The translations under genes and the position numbers were made by a program. Below are positions 25,397 to 34,146 of a stretch of 64,000 nt of DNA, piece after piece. Every line of letters starts with the position of its first letter. Positions within the stretch are counted from its first letter, which is position 1. The notes under the pieces are model-generated. The model did not search any database. It worked only from the letters and a program-made list of their open reading frames with translations, and was not told where the DNA came from. Location of the stretch: positions 151,875 to 215,874 of the forward strand of contig NZ_QKNY01000003.1 of assembly GCF_003605575.1 (NCBI RefSeq). Reading direction: 5' to 3'. The DNA is from Halonotius aquaticus (GTDB lineage: Archaea > Halobacteriota > Halobacteria > Halobacteriales > Haloferacaceae).

Positions 25397-26875
25397 TCAG
25401 TTGCGACAGACATCGACCGGAATCGAGAGACTTGTGTTGGCTGTCGTGACCGTGATCGAGGACGTTCGAGGCGCGGCACAGGCGATCCCACGTGTGCCCC
25501 GAATCGTTGTGGTGGCTGTCCCATTGAGCGTGACACGGCGAGAGCCAACCCGCTCGCCGTCCACGGAGAGTATCACGAGTTGGCTGTCGGTGACGTTGCC
25601 GACGTTTTTGATCGTCGCCTCGAAGGCAACAGGCTCGTTTCGGCCGAGGCGATGATCCGTTGGGCCGTCGTGTGTGAGTCTCGTGACCGCGAAGTATGGG
25701 GGTCGATCAGCGACCGCTGCGACCGCGTCGTAGCCGTCGATGACACCGTAGCCGTATCGTGTGTCTGGCGGCGTCGCTCCTGGGTAGCGAGCGGTCGCCA
25801 AGAGCGCGCGATCGATCTCGGCCGGTGTGAGGTGGCGATCGCTGGCGGCCTGCATGAGCGCGACCACACCCGCGGCGTGGGGCGCAGCAAAACTGGTTCC
25901 TGCGGTGCGCGTGAAGCCACCGTCGGCGGTTGTTGAGATGGTCGTCGCGGGGGCGACGACGGTCGGCACGACGTACGATTCCGGCCAGTCGTACTCGTAG
26001 ATCGGCCCCGCCCCCCAGCGAGCGCGTGTTGAGATGATGTTGCCGACTGAGTAATCCTCGACAGCCCCGGTGGCGTTGGTCGCGCCGACCGACAGCGCGC
26101 TGTAGACGCTGCCCGGCGAGGTGATGCCGCCGTCGCCCTCGTTGCCGGCGGGGACGACGACATAGATCCCCGCGTCGCGGGCCCGCTCGATCGCCTCGAT
26201 GTATCGATCGTAGTAGACGCGCTTGTGGCCGATGTTGATCAGCAACACGTCGGGCCGCTGGGGATGGTCGATCGCCCACTCGACACCGCGGAGGACGGTC
26301 GTGGTTCGGGCGGTGCCGTCGCCGTCGATCACCTTCCCGTGGAGCAGCGTTGCGTTCGGTGCGACCCCGAAGCGTGTCCCGTCTGGTGTTTCGGTGCCGA
26401 CGAGGACGCCGGAAGTGATCGTGCCGTGGTTGCGATCGTCGAGGGGCTCACTCCGGTTGCTAACGAAATCTTTCCAGCCGTCGTCGGCCAGTGTGAGTGA
26501 CTGGTGGGCGTCGGTGGCAACTCCGGAATCAAGGACGGCGATCGTTGTGTTTTCGCCGCGCGTGTCGAATGCGGGCCAGACCTCGTTGACACGGAGTAAT
26601 TCCAGCGCGGTGGTCGTGTTCGTTGCCGGCGGGGGCCCGATGGTCGACGGCGTGACCGTCTGTGACTCGGGAGCCGATCGGAGGCTTTCATCTGCAGGCG
26701 GTCGGTCGCTGTTCGACTGGAACGCGTCGGCAGAGGAGGTTGAAAGACGGTCTGCAGTGGGTGATTGCGGGTTGATTGTCTCGGCAGGAGCACTGGAGAC
26801 AGGGGTGGCAGTCGCACTGAGCAGTAGCAGCGTGCTGCAACAGACCAGAGCAACAATCCTCAGAGCGTGTTTCAT
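25397..26875 (-). CDS. Secreted subtilisin-like serine protease (S8) with C-terminal CARDB-like domain
   Basis: 492 aa from ATG 26875. Sec-type signal peptide (KHALRIVALVCCSTLLLLSATATPVSSA). Catalytic triad: Asp116 (IAVLDSGV), His150 (DDRNHGTITSGV) and Ser328 (AGTSFAAPHAAG), with oxyanion Asn245 (VPAGNEGD). Residues about 30-95 are low-complexity, with no clear inhibitor-like propeptide. From about 405 a beta-rich domain (VAFEATIKNVGNVTDSQLVILSVDGERV) resembles CARDB/adhesion modules. Halolysins normally have Tat signals; no twin arginine is seen here. An upstream in-frame start would put polar residues before the signal and is rejected. Confidence 0.9.
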   Translation of the reverse strand: MKHALRIVALVCCSTLLLLSATATPVSSAPAETINPQSPTADRLSTSSADAFQSNSDRPPADESLRSAPESQTVTPSTIGPPPATNTTTALELLRVNEVWPAFDTRGENTTIAVLDSGVATDAHQSLTLADDGWKDFVSNRSEPLDDRNHGTITSGVLVGTETPDGTRFGVAPNATLLHGKVIDGDGTARTTTVLRGVEWAIDHPQRPDVLLINIGHKRVYYDRYIEAIERARDAGIYVVVPAGNEGDGGITSPGSVYSALSVGATNATGAVEDYSVGNIISTRARWGAGPIYEYDWPESYVVPTVVAPATTISTTADGGFTRTAGTSFAAPHAAGVVALMQAASDRHLTPAEIDRALLATARYPGATPPDTRYGYGVIDGYDAVAAVADRPPYFAVTRLTHDGPTDHRLGRNEPVAFEATIKNVGNVTDSQLVILSVDGERVGSRRVTLNGTATTTIRGTRGIACAAPRTSSITVTTANTSLSIPVDVCRN

Positions 26876-27066
26876 ACTATCGGGAACTGCAGCGTGAAGT
26901 AGAGCCCGTAGGCTGTTGGTGGCTGTAGATGTTGCGGTGTAGTGTACGTCTTCAGAACCAGCCGATGAAGAAGTCGTCCAGGAGCCGAGCCTGGCAGAAT
27001 GTCCGAGAGCGATCAACGCCGCTGGACGAACAACACTTTAGCTATCGGGCCGCGTAGCACGCCCAA

Positions 27067-28464
27067 ATGGTACTCGATGATCTCGGGAGTTCGCTGCGGG
27101 GCACCCTCGATGACCTCCGCGGGAAATCCCGGCTGGAGGAAGACGACATCCAAGAGGTCGTCAAGCAGATCCAACGCTCGCTGCTGGAGGCCGATGTCGA
27201 AGTCGACCTCGTGATGGAGCTGTCGGATTCGATCAAAGGTCGCGCACTCGACGAGGAGCCGCCTGGCGGCACCTCCGCCCGGGATCACGTCCTCAAGATC
27301 GTCTACGAGGAACTGGTCGAACTCGTCGGCGACTCCACCGAACTACCCCTAGAGTCCCAGACGATCCTGCTCGCTGGCCTGCAGGGCTCGGGGAAAACGA
27401 CCACCGCCGCCAAGATGGCATGGTGGTTTGCGAAGAAGGGCCTCCGGCCGGCGATCATCCAGACCGACACGTTCCGGCCCGGCGCGTACGATCAGGCCAA
27501 GCAGATGGCCGGCAACGCCGAGGTCGACTTCTACGGCGATCCCGACTCCGACGACCCGGTGCAGATCGCCCGCGACGGTCTTGAGGAGACCGAGCAGGCC
27601 GAAGTCCACATCGTTGATACGGCGGGTCGGCACGCTCTCGAAGAGGAGCTGATCGCCGAGATCGAGGAGATCGACTCGGTTGTCGACCCCGACACCCGGC
27701 TGCTCGTGCTCGACGCCGCAATCGGTCAGGGAGCCAAAGAGCAGGCCCAGCGATTCGAGGAGGCCATCGGCGTTGAGGGCGTTGCGATCACCAAACTTGA
27801 CGGAACAGCCAAGGGTGGTGGCGCGCTCACCGCCGTCAATGAGACCGATTCGTCGATCGCGTTCCTCGGCACCGGCGAAACGGTGCAGGATATCGAACGC
27901 TTCGAGCCCAACAGCTTCATTTCGCGACTGTTGGGGATGGGCGACCTCAAACAGCTCTCCGAGCGCGTCGAGCGCGCGATGGAGGAGACGGGCGCCGAGG
28001 ACGACGACTGGGATCCCGAGAGCATGCTTGAGGGGAGTTTCACCCTGAAAGATATGCAAAAGCAGATGGAGACGATGAACAAGATGGGTCCGCTCGATCA
28101 GGTGATGGATATGATCCCCGGGATGGGCGGCGGGATGATGGATCAACTCCCCGATGACGCGATGGACGTAACCCAAGAGCGGATGCGGGAGTTCAACGTC
28201 ATCATGGATTCGATGACCGACCACGAACTTGAGGAGCCACGCTCGATCAGTGCCAGCCAGGTCGAACGCATCGCCCGCGGCTCGGGCACCAACACCGAGC
28301 GGGTCAACGAACTCCTCGAACAGCACAAGATGATGGATCGCACCCTCAACCAGTTCCAGGGGATGGGTGACGGCGACATGCAGCGGATGATGAAGAAAAT
28401 GCAAGACGGCGAGGGCGGGCTTGGTGGCCTCGGTGGCGGCGGTGGCCCCGGCGGCATGATGTGA
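27067..28464 (+). CDS. srp54: Signal recognition particle 54 kDa protein
   Basis: 465 aa. NG GTPase: [49 protein letters not shown] and [15 protein letters not shown] domain from about 320, methionine-rich ([31 protein letters not shown]), ending in a Gly/Met tail. It binds signal sequences and 7S RNA and meets FtsY at the membrane. Starts at ATG 27067. The 7S RNA gene was not found in the window. Confidence 0.97.
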   Translation: MVLDDLGSSLRGTLDDLRGKSRLEEDDIQEVVKQIQRSLLEADVEVDLVMELSDSIKGRALDEEPPGGTSARDHVLKIVYEELVELVGDSTELPLESQTILLAGLQGSGKTTTAAKMAWWFAKKGLRPAIIQTDTFRPGAYDQAKQMAGNAEVDFYGDPDSDDPVQIARDGLEETEQAEVHIVDTAGRHALEEELIAEIEEIDSVVDPDTRLLVLDAAIGQGAKEQAQRFEEAIGVEGVAITKLDGTAKGGGALTAVNETDSSIAFLGTGETVQDIERFEPNSFISRLLGMGDLKQLSERVERAMEETGAEDDDWDPESMLEGSFTLKDMQKQMETMNKMGPLDQVMDMIPGMGGGMMDQLPDDAMDVTQERMREFNVIMDSMTDHELEEPRSISASQVERIARGSGTNTERVNELLEQHKMMDRTLNQFQGMGDGDMQRMMKKMQDGEGGLGGLGGGGGPGGMM

Positions 28465-28502
28465 GCTGTAGACCGTCCTGTCGCACAGCCACGGCCGATC
28501 GA

Positions 28503-29336
28503 CTATGATTCTTCGAGCGGGTACCGATCCAATGCGGCAACGAAATCAGCCGGCGGATCGACCACGCTTTGTGGCATCCCAAGCGGGGTAACGCTGATCT
28601 CGCCGTCGACGATGGCAGCGCGATCACTCCACGACGGGTAGTCACCCGCGTAGTTGTCGAGGCCGATCGGGAACCCCTCACCCTCAACCGGATGGGTTGC
28701 CCAGTAGTTGCTCTCGAAGACGTTGGTCTCACCCTCGCAGTCGACGACGCGGGTATCGTAGTCTGCCAGCGGTTTGGTCACCGCGAGCCTGTTGCTCCCC
28801 GTCGCTGGGGCGTTGACGTTGAGATAATCGACCCCGCCGTCGAAGATGGCGGTATCCTCGATCAGGGTGAGGAGATCACGGGTTGCCGCGCCGATCGCGT
28901 CAAACGAGTTGTCGCCGTCCTCGGGAAAGTACGTCTCGTGGTCGTAGCCGGAGACCGCGACCGCCGGTGTGCCGAGAAAAGCCGCCTCGACGGCCGCGCC
29001 GACCGTCCCCGAATGGCCCAGAATGTAGCTGCCGACATTCGGCCCGTTGTTCGCGCCCGACACGACGAGGTCGATATCCTCGGCTTCGGGAATGTGGCGG
29101 AGACCGACGGCGACACAGTCGGCTGGGGTACCGTCGACAACGTAGCCCCACTCGTGGTCGTCGATGGTGATCTCGTCGGCGCGCTCATAGGAGAGATCGG
29201 AGCGAGACCGCCCCACTCCGCTTTGATCGCTGGCGGGCGCGACGACCGTCACCTCCCACGTCGGCGTCAGATGCTCGTAGACCGCAGCAAGGCCCGGACT
29301 TCCAATCCCGTCGTCGTTGGTGAGGAGGAGATGCAT
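28503..29336 (-). CDS. surE: 5'/3'-nucleotidase SurE, first copy
   Basis: 277 aa. SurE fingerprint: LLLTNDDGIGSPGLAAVYEHL with the metal-binding DD pair, VVAPASDQSGVGRS, GTPADCVAVGLRHI, LVVSGANNGPNVGSYILGHSGTVGAAVEAAFLGTPAVAVS. SurE dephosphorylates nucleoside monophosphates in stress. A second copy lies at 35239-36060, only about 6 kb away and in the same orientation; this copy has a longer C-terminal region with SNYWATHPVEGEGFPIGLDNYAGDY. Confidence 0.93.
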   Translation of the reverse strand: MHLLLTNDDGIGSPGLAAVYEHLTPTWEVTVVAPASDQSGVGRSRSDLSYERADEITIDDHEWGYVVDGTPADCVAVGLRHIPEAEDIDLVVSGANNGPNVGSYILGHSGTVGAAVEAAFLGTPAVAVSGYDHETYFPEDGDNSFDAIGAATRDLLTLIEDTAIFDGGVDYLNVNAPATGSNRLAVTKPLADYDTRVVDCEGETNVFESNYWATHPVEGEGFPIGLDNYAGDYPSWSDRAAIVDGEISVTPLGMPQSVVDPPADFVAALDRYPLEES

Positions 29337-29379
29337 TGAGCGCAGGTTCGGCGGCCGTCGATAAAATTCCGCCGACCGG

Positions 29380-29763
29380 TTAGTGAACGCGGATAGTGAG
29401 CGTCCGGCTTCGTGGCCCGTCGCATTCGACCGCGAGGATCGACTGCCAGCGACCGAGTTGAAGCTCGCCGTCGGCGACAGGGACGGTCACACTCTCGCCG
29501 ACGAGCATCGCCCGAACGTGGCTGTCGGCGTTGTCGTCGATCTGGTCGTGTTGCCAGCCGTCGTCAGCAACGAGGTCATCGAGTGCAGCCCCCAGATCAT
29601 CGAGCAGGCGGGATTCGGCCTCGTTGACGACGACACCCATCGTCGTGTGCTGGCTGAAGATGGTACAGACACCGCTGGCATCGTCGGGGAGCGTCGCCGC
29701 CACGCGGTCGGTGATATCGAGACACTCGGTTCGGCTGTCGGTCTCAATTGTGAGTGAGGGCAT
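29380..29763 (-). CDS. YjbQ/UPF0047 family protein
   Basis: 127 aa. Motifs of the family: CTIFSQHTTMGVVVNEAESRLLDDL, DSHVRAMLVGESVTVPVADGELQLGRWQSI and the terminal SRTLTIRV. The trimeric fold has conserved His residues (QHTT, DSH) forming a probable metal/phosphate site. Weak thiamin-phosphate synthase activity has been described for bacterial YjbQ, but the physiological role is unsettled. 43 bp upstream of surE on the same strand, divergent from the gate-domain protein. Confidence 0.92.
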   Translation of the reverse strand: MPSLTIETDSRTECLDITDRVAATLPDDASGVCTIFSQHTTMGVVVNEAESRLLDDLGAALDDLVADDGWQHDQIDDNADSHVRAMLVGESVTVPVADGELQLGRWQSILAVECDGPRSRTLTIRVH

Positions 29764-29843
29764 ACGCGCTGTCTGTCCCAGAGCGTAAAAACCACAGCGT
29801 CGAGACCGACGCGGCTTTGGGCGCGCCGTTCGGAGAGTCGGCT

Positions 29844-30821
29844 GTGCTGCCTGTCGACTCCGTTTCGGTCGTCGTCGACGCGCTCATCGAGGTGGCCCCG
29901 CGTGTCGCCCGGATCGCCGTCCTCGTGTCGGTGTCAGTCTATCTCGCCAACGTTGCTGTCGCCTTCGGGCTGGTCGAGAAGATCGCCGGCCTCTCGCGGC
30001 TGTTGACCGGCCCGGCCAACCTTCCCGATGAGGTCGGCACCGCGATCCTAACGACGACCGCCTCAACGACGGCCGGCTATTCGATGCTGGCCGATCTGCG
30101 GGAGTCGGGCTATCTCGACGACGAGGCGACGCTGATCGCCGTCGTGATGAACACGTTCTTCGGCTTCGCCCAACACGTTTTTACCTACTATATTCCGGTG
30201 CTTATCCCGATTCTCGGGTTGCATGTCGGCGTCCTGTATGTGAGCTCGCGCGCACTGATTTCCTTGGCGATCACGCTAGTCGGCATCCTCGCTGGCGCGC
30301 TGTTGCTCTCGGAGGCCAATTTCGGTGATGATGTCCAGCTTGATCCCGACGCCCTCGACGACGAGGAACAAACACCCAAACAGCGACTGCTGGCAGCGTG
30401 GGATCGGACGCGGCCGACGTTGCGGCGGCTCGTCCCACGGCTCGTCATCATCTACACGCTGGTCACGCTGCTGGTGGGCCAGTATGATATTACGAACATC
30501 ACCGGCTCGGCTGATCCGCTCGTCGCGTTGGTCGGACTGCCAGCAGCCGCTGTGCCGGTGATTGCTGTCTACACGCTCGATACAACGTCGGGGGCGGCGA
30601 CAATCGCACCCTTGTTGGGCGATGTGTTCACCCCCCGGCAGGCGGTGGCAACGCTGCTGCTTGGCGGGATCATCTCGTTTGCCGTCTCAACGTTCAAACG
30701 ATCGATCCCCTTCCAGTACGGCATCTGGGGCGCTGAGTTCGGGACAAAGGTGATCGTCGTCAACACGGCCCTGAAAATCGTTTTTATCAGTCTTACCGTC
30801 ATCGTGCTGCTGGCGATCTAG
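29844..30821 (+). CDS. Gate-domain (nucleoside recognition) membrane protein
   Basis: 325 aa from GTG 29844 (VLPVDSV). About eight helices with two Gate domains: VYLANVAVAFGLVEKIAGLSRLLTGPANLPDEVGTAILTTTASTTAGYSML and, after a soluble acidic linker (about 160-185), AVYTLDTTSGAATIAPLLGDVFTPRQAVATLLLG. The family includes ferrous-iron and nucleoside-type transporters plus SpoVM-like proteins, so the substrate is unknown. A longer frame starts at 29754, but that would overlap the divergent yjbQ start, so the GTG is preferred; a TTG at 29817 is another option. Confidence 0.8.
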   Translation: MLPVDSVSVVVDALIEVAPRVARIAVLVSVSVYLANVAVAFGLVEKIAGLSRLLTGPANLPDEVGTAILTTTASTTAGYSMLADLRESGYLDDEATLIAVVMNTFFGFAQHVFTYYIPVLIPILGLHVGVLYVSSRALISLAITLVGILAGALLLSEANFGDDVQLDPDALDDEEQTPKQRLLAAWDRTRPTLRRLVPRLVIIYTLVTLLVGQYDITNITGSADPLVALVGLPAAAVPVIAVYTLDTTSGAATIAPLLGDVFTPRQAVATLLLGGIISFAVSTFKRSIPFQYGIWGAEFGTKVIVVNTALKIVFISLTVIVLLAI

Positions 30822-30853
30822 CCGGTGGCGACCACAGCCTGCTGCCGGTGGTG

Positions 30854-31417
30854 CTACCGTGTCGACAACGCACGCTCCATCTTCACATGCGGAATACCGG
30901 CCTCCTCGAAGGGATCGCTGACAGTTCGGTAGCCCAGCTTGTCATAGAAGCCCTCGACACGCTGCTGGGCGTGGAGAACGCAGTGGCTCGCGTTGGCGTC
31001 GACACCGATAGCCTCGACAGCGTCCATCAGTCGGCGTCCCCATCCCTCGCCGCGGGCTGACCGCCGCACAGCCACCCGCTCGGCTTTCACTGTGGAGTCG
31101 TCAATTTGTCGTGCGCGGGCAACCCCGACTGGTCGGTCGTTGACAACGAGAAGCAGGTGGGTCGCCTCGGTCTCAGCATCGTCCCATTCGAGAGACAAGT
31201 CAACGCCCTGCTCGGCCACAAAGACGGCCCGCCGGATCGCAAACGCCGCAGTCAGTGTGCCCATACCGCGGTCGGTCAGTGCTGCCGCTGTGCTGTCAAC
31301 TACGGTGTCGATGATATCGGAGGGGTCAGCAGCCGCGTCGCTGCCGGTTTCGACATGGCGTTTGGCCGTCGCGACAAGGTCACTCGATGGCTTGGAGACT
31401 CGATAGCACTCGCACAC
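30854..31417 (-). CDS. GNAT-family N-acetyltransferase
   Basis: 187 aa. GNAT fold: AAFAIRRAVFVAEQGVDLSLEWD (N-terminal strand and helix), HLLLVVNDRPVGVARAR, VKAERVAVRRSARGEGWGRRLMDAVEA with the acetyl-CoA binding R/Q-x-x-G-x-G/A pattern, and a C-terminal VEGFYDKLGYRTV. This is the ElaA/YitF-like subgroup. The first ~48 residues have no match to the core; an internal ATG (MGTLTAAFAIR) may be the true start. Substrate unknown. Confidence 0.85.
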   Translation of the reverse strand: MCECYRVSKPSSDLVATAKRHVETGSDAAADPSDIIDTVVDSTAAALTDRGMGTLTAAFAIRRAVFVAEQGVDLSLEWDDAETEATHLLLVVNDRPVGVARARQIDDSTVKAERVAVRRSARGEGWGRRLMDAVEAIGVDANASHCVLHAQQRVEGFYDKLGYRTVSDPFEEAGIPHVKMERALSTR

Positions 31418-31489
31418 GCTGTGGCTGTAGTGGTGACTGTCGTATCTATCTACGGTTCGAAGGAGTGTGGGTGACGGTGAGCCGGCCGG

Positions 31490-31798
31490 TCAGTTGGTTC
31501 GTTCGACGCGCCACGTTGTCGCGCTGGTGTACGACCAGCGTTCGATCGAGAGGTCGGCGACCGAGTCCTGGAGTTTGAGGATCAGCGCGCCGATCTCCTT
31601 GGCTGAGAGATCAACATCGTCGGCGATGAACTTGCTTTTGAAGTACACCTCGCCGTCGGCAGCCTGCTCGCGGAGATAGGACGCGAGTCGCTGCTGTTTC
31701 GTCGCCGTCGACTCCGTGGTGGCGTCGTCGGCGTCGTCGCTCGATCGGTCGGGGGCTGTGCGTGCGTCGTCAGCGGGGGTGTGGTGGGATGTGCTCAT
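31490..31798 (-). CDS. DUF7123-like haloarchaeal protein
   Basis: 102 aa from ATG 31798. After a ~35-residue polar, disordered N-terminus comes KQQRLASYLREQAADGEVYFKSKFIADDVDLSAKEIGALILKL and a closing SIERWSYTSATTWRVER. The helical FKSK-IADDLDLSAKEIG block looks like a winged-helix DNA-binding core and matches what I remember of DUF7123. The start overlaps the stop of the upstream membrane-protein gene by 3 bp, so the two are probably co-transcribed. Confidence 0.78.
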   Translation of the reverse strand: MSTSHHTPADDARTAPDRSSDDADDATTESTATKQQRLASYLREQAADGEVYFKSKFIADDVDLSAKEIGALILKLQDSVADLSIERWSYTSATTWRVERTN

Positions 31799-32076
31799 AG
31801 ATCGTGGGTGTTGTAGTTGTGGCCAGCGACCAGTGCAAGCAGGTGACAGCCGAGGAGGCCAAGCCCGACGAGGCCGGGGGCGGGGCCGATCTCGGCGGCA
31901 AGCACCGGGAGATACACCATCGGGAGGACAATCGCAGCCCAAAACCCAAGCCAGCGAACGGTGGTGTGGAGGGCTCGCTGTCCATGCTGGAGGAGGTGCT
32001 GTCCGCGGCGAACAGTGCTCGTGGCTGCACTCGTCGCAGCCGTTTCGATGCGTCGCGTCGATTGGAAGCCTTTCAT
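31795..32076 (-). CDS. Small membrane protein coupled to the DUF7123-like gene
   Basis: 93 aa from ATG 32076 (MKGFQSTRR). Basic N-terminal 45 residues (RRGQHLLQHGQRAL) precede two hydrophobic helices (WLGFWAAIVLPMVYLPVLAA and LVGLGLLGCHLLALVAG) and a His/Asn-containing end. It overlaps the next gene by a TCA/CAT junction. An ATG nine codons upstream is possible. No family recognised; probably a two-helix inner-membrane protein. Confidence 0.65.
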   Translation of the reverse strand: MKGFQSTRRIETAATSAATSTVRRGQHLLQHGQRALHTTVRWLGFWAAIVLPMVYLPVLAAEIGPAPGLVGLGLLGCHLLALVAGHNYNTHDL

Positions 32077-32285
32077 GTCGTGCTCACCGTCTATCCATCC
32101 CAACGACCCATACCCACATATAGTGGCCAGAGCGTTGGAGTAAATTCACCCCAAAAAACGGTAAAAAAGCCGATTACGCGATCGTTTAAGACGCTTTGAA
32201 AATCCTTTAGACTGTTTAGAAACAGATTTGCGTCGTTTTCGACGATCCTGTCAGAACAGAAGATAGTCAGGTGTTAATGGCCGAC
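32077..32285. promoter_or_regulatory. AT-rich intergenic region
   Basis: The stretch is AT-rich for this part of the genome, with CCACATATAGTGG at about 32114 (a near-palindromic TATA-like site suited to the minus-strand gene starting at 32076) and AAAAAACGGTAAAAAAGCC around 32154. It separates two minus-strand units, with the UPF0201 gene ending at 32286. No gene is seen. Confidence 0.35.
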
Positions 32286-32708
32286 CTACTCCGCTTTCGA
32301 CGCTGGATCGACGGGTGTACCGTCCTCAGTCGGTGGCGCGACACGATCGATCATCGACGCGACATCCGGCTCTCGAACCGTCACCGACACCTCGATATCA
32401 CCGAGCTCGTCGGGGTTGCCGACCGCGAAGTTGATCACACCCTGGAAGGCCGCCTGTTTTTTCAGCGCGAAGCTGAATCCCTCGTCGTCGGCGTGTTTGT
32501 GGAACTCTCGGCGGGCGGTATCGAGGATTTCCTGTTCGTACAGGAGATCGGAAAAGGGATCGAGGGTGTGGGTTTCGCCGACGAGCAGCCCCGGTTCGTG
32601 GTCGAACTCGGCCTTTGGGAAGACGTTGCCGACAGCGTCGGCGACCCGGTCGGTAACCTCGGTGTCGTTGACCGGTGCCTCGATCCGCACGTCAATGCTA
32701 TAGATCAT
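32286..32708 (-). CDS. UPF0201-family RNA-binding-like protein
   Basis: 140 aa from ATG 32708 (MIYSIDVRIEAPVNDTEVTDRV). Contains VFPKAEFDHEPGLLVGETHTLDPFSDLLYEQEILDTARREF and FALKKQAAFQGVINFAV, the hallmarks of UPF0201, an archaeal family with a dodecin/L5-like fold annotated as RNA-binding. The C-terminal 25 residues are variable. Overlaps the UPF0200 kinase-like gene upstream by 11 bp, a linkage that is conserved in Euryarchaeota and is the main context clue. Confidence 0.88.
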   Translation of the reverse strand: MIYSIDVRIEAPVNDTEVTDRVADAVGNVFPKAEFDHEPGLLVGETHTLDPFSDLLYEQEILDTARREFHKHADDEGFSFALKKQAAFQGVINFAVGNPDELGDIEVSVTVREPDVASMIDRVAPPTEDGTPVDPASKAE

Positions 32709-33261
32709 CGGTTCCCACCTGAGAGAGCAGTTCGCGCGCCGCAGCCCGGAAGGCATCGAGGCTGTCAGTGTTCTCGATTCGGTAGTCGGCGGCATCCATC
32801 ACGTCGCCCATGCCAAAGCCAAGTTCGCGCTCGTCGCGTTCACGGAGCGCTTCGAGATCGGTGTCGGTTCCGTCTCGACCCCGCTCGCCGAGTCGCTCCG
32901 CACGGAGGTCGAAGGGGGCTTCGATGCTGACGATCGAAAATTCGTCGCCGAATTGGTCGGTGAAGGCATCGACCTCGACCATCGATCGCAGGCCGTCGAC
33001 AACGACTGTGTCGGTGTCCTCGTCGGCCAGATGCTCGCGGATATGTGGCAGCGACTGCTCGGCGATCGCTGCCGGGCCGTGTTCGTCCCGAAGGGCTTTG
33101 GCAACCTCACCGTGGGCCTCGGCGGGGTCGCGCCCGCGGTCACGGCAGGCCTGCCGGATCACATCCCCCATCGTGACGACCGGCACACCCGCGTTGCGGG
33201 CCACGTCGGCAAACTCGCCTTTGCCGCTGCCGGGGAGGCCGACGGTTCCGAGTACGTGCAT
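32698..33261 (-). CDS. UPF0200 P-loop kinase-like protein
   Basis: 187 aa. Starts MHVLGTVGLPGSGKGEFADVA with a clean Walker A (GLPGSGKG), then VTMGDVIRQACRDRG, VVVDGLRSMVEVDAF, IEAPFDLRAERLGERGRDGTD (lid-like arginines) and VMDAADYRIENTDSLDAF. This is the archaeal UPF0200 family, related to dephospho-CoA kinase and adenylate kinase. In archaea it has been proposed as the dephospho-CoA kinase-like activity, but the substrate cannot be settled from sequence. Overlaps UPF0201 by 11 bp. Confidence 0.9.
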   Translation of the reverse strand: MHVLGTVGLPGSGKGEFADVARNAGVPVVTMGDVIRQACRDRGRDPAEAHGEVAKALRDEHGPAAIAEQSLPHIREHLADEDTDTVVVDGLRSMVEVDAFTDQFGDEFSIVSIEAPFDLRAERLGERGRDGTDTDLEALRERDERELGFGMGDVMDAADYRIENTDSLDAFRAAARELLSQVGTDDL

Positions 33262-33351
33262 ACTCGCGGTAGCGGACTGCGGGACTTAGGTGTGCTGACT
33301 CGCTGTCTCGAACCCAAACGGCTTTTTACGAACTGGCGTGAGCATCCGATG

Positions 33352-33426
33352 GGGCACATAGCTCAGTCTGGACAGAGCGTCGGACTTCTAATCCGACGGC
33401 CGCGGGTTCAAATCCCGTTGTGCCCG
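33352..33426 (+). tRNA. tRNA-Arg (UCU)
   Basis: 75 nt cloverleaf: acceptor GGGCACA/TGTGCCC, D-arm GCTC/GAGC, anticodon stem TCGGA/TCCGA with loop CTTCTAA giving anticodon TCT at 33387-33389, five-base variable region, T-arm GCGGG/CCCGT around TTCAAAT, discriminator G. CCA is not encoded. A CTTTTTACG box lies about 25-30 bp upstream. Reads AGA codons, which are rare in the GC-rich genes here. Confidence 0.97.
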
Positions 33427-33653
33427 CTGTGAGCCCGCTGCTGCGGTACTCCGGTGCTGTGTTCCTCTTGGCAACGATCGTCGATAGTTCAGAAAGAACA
33501 ACTGTGTTTCCAAAATAGGTTGATTATCACTATTGTTATTCAGTATATCATGGACAATCATTGTCGAAAATGGCGGAAAACTTATTACTCGCAACCGAGT
33601 ACCACCGGGTGCGGAAGAGGCACTCCACACCACACCCCGCTGTCAGCCCCACC

Positions 33654-34052
33654 ATGACCGCAACATCGAATCAGTTTGTGACCCAGTTCGGGCAGCTCTT
33701 ACACCAGATCGACGACGCCGTCGTCAAATTCGAGATCGAAGACGGTGAGCCGATGATCGTCGATGCCAACCACGCCTTTCGAGATCTGTTCAGCCCCGAC
33801 ATGAAGCGCGTGATCGGGCTCCCGCTGAACGATCTCATCGTCCCCGCCGACCACGAAGCCGAAGCCCAGCAGTTCGACGAGCGCACGGCCGACGGCAAAT
33901 CAAACGTCGCGTTCGTCACCCGCGCGGCCGCCGACGGCGAGACTACCTTCCTCTACCGTGGCATCCCCTACGGCGACAACCAGGGGTTCGCCATCTACAC
34001 CGATGTGACCGACAAGGTCGACGATCACGAGGAACTGCTGGAACTCTTCTAA
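33654..34052 (+). CDS. Stand-alone PAS-domain protein
   Basis: 132 aa from ATG 33654. A single PAS domain covers most of it: LHQIDDAVVKFEIEDGEPMIVDANHAFRDLF, VIGLPLNDLIVP, FLYRGIPYGDNQGFAIYTDVTDKVDDHEELL. No kinase, HTH or effector is attached, so it may sense a ligand or redox state and act on a partner. A frame extension of 31 codons upstream is polar and lies in AT-rich promoter-like DNA, hence the shorter start. It precedes trxB by 94 bp on the same strand, which may point to redox signalling. Confidence 0.8.
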   Translation: MTATSNQFVTQFGQLLHQIDDAVVKFEIEDGEPMIVDANHAFRDLFSPDMKRVIGLPLNDLIVPADHEAEAQQFDERTADGKSNVAFVTRAAADGETTFLYRGIPYGDNQGFAIYTDVTDKVDDHEELLELF

Positions 34053-34146
34053 CGCGGCCGAGCAACTCCCGACTGCGTCGCGTCGGGATTGGTCCGGTAT
34101 CGTTGCACGCACAACCTACATACGATCCCTGTGCGTAGAGACACCC

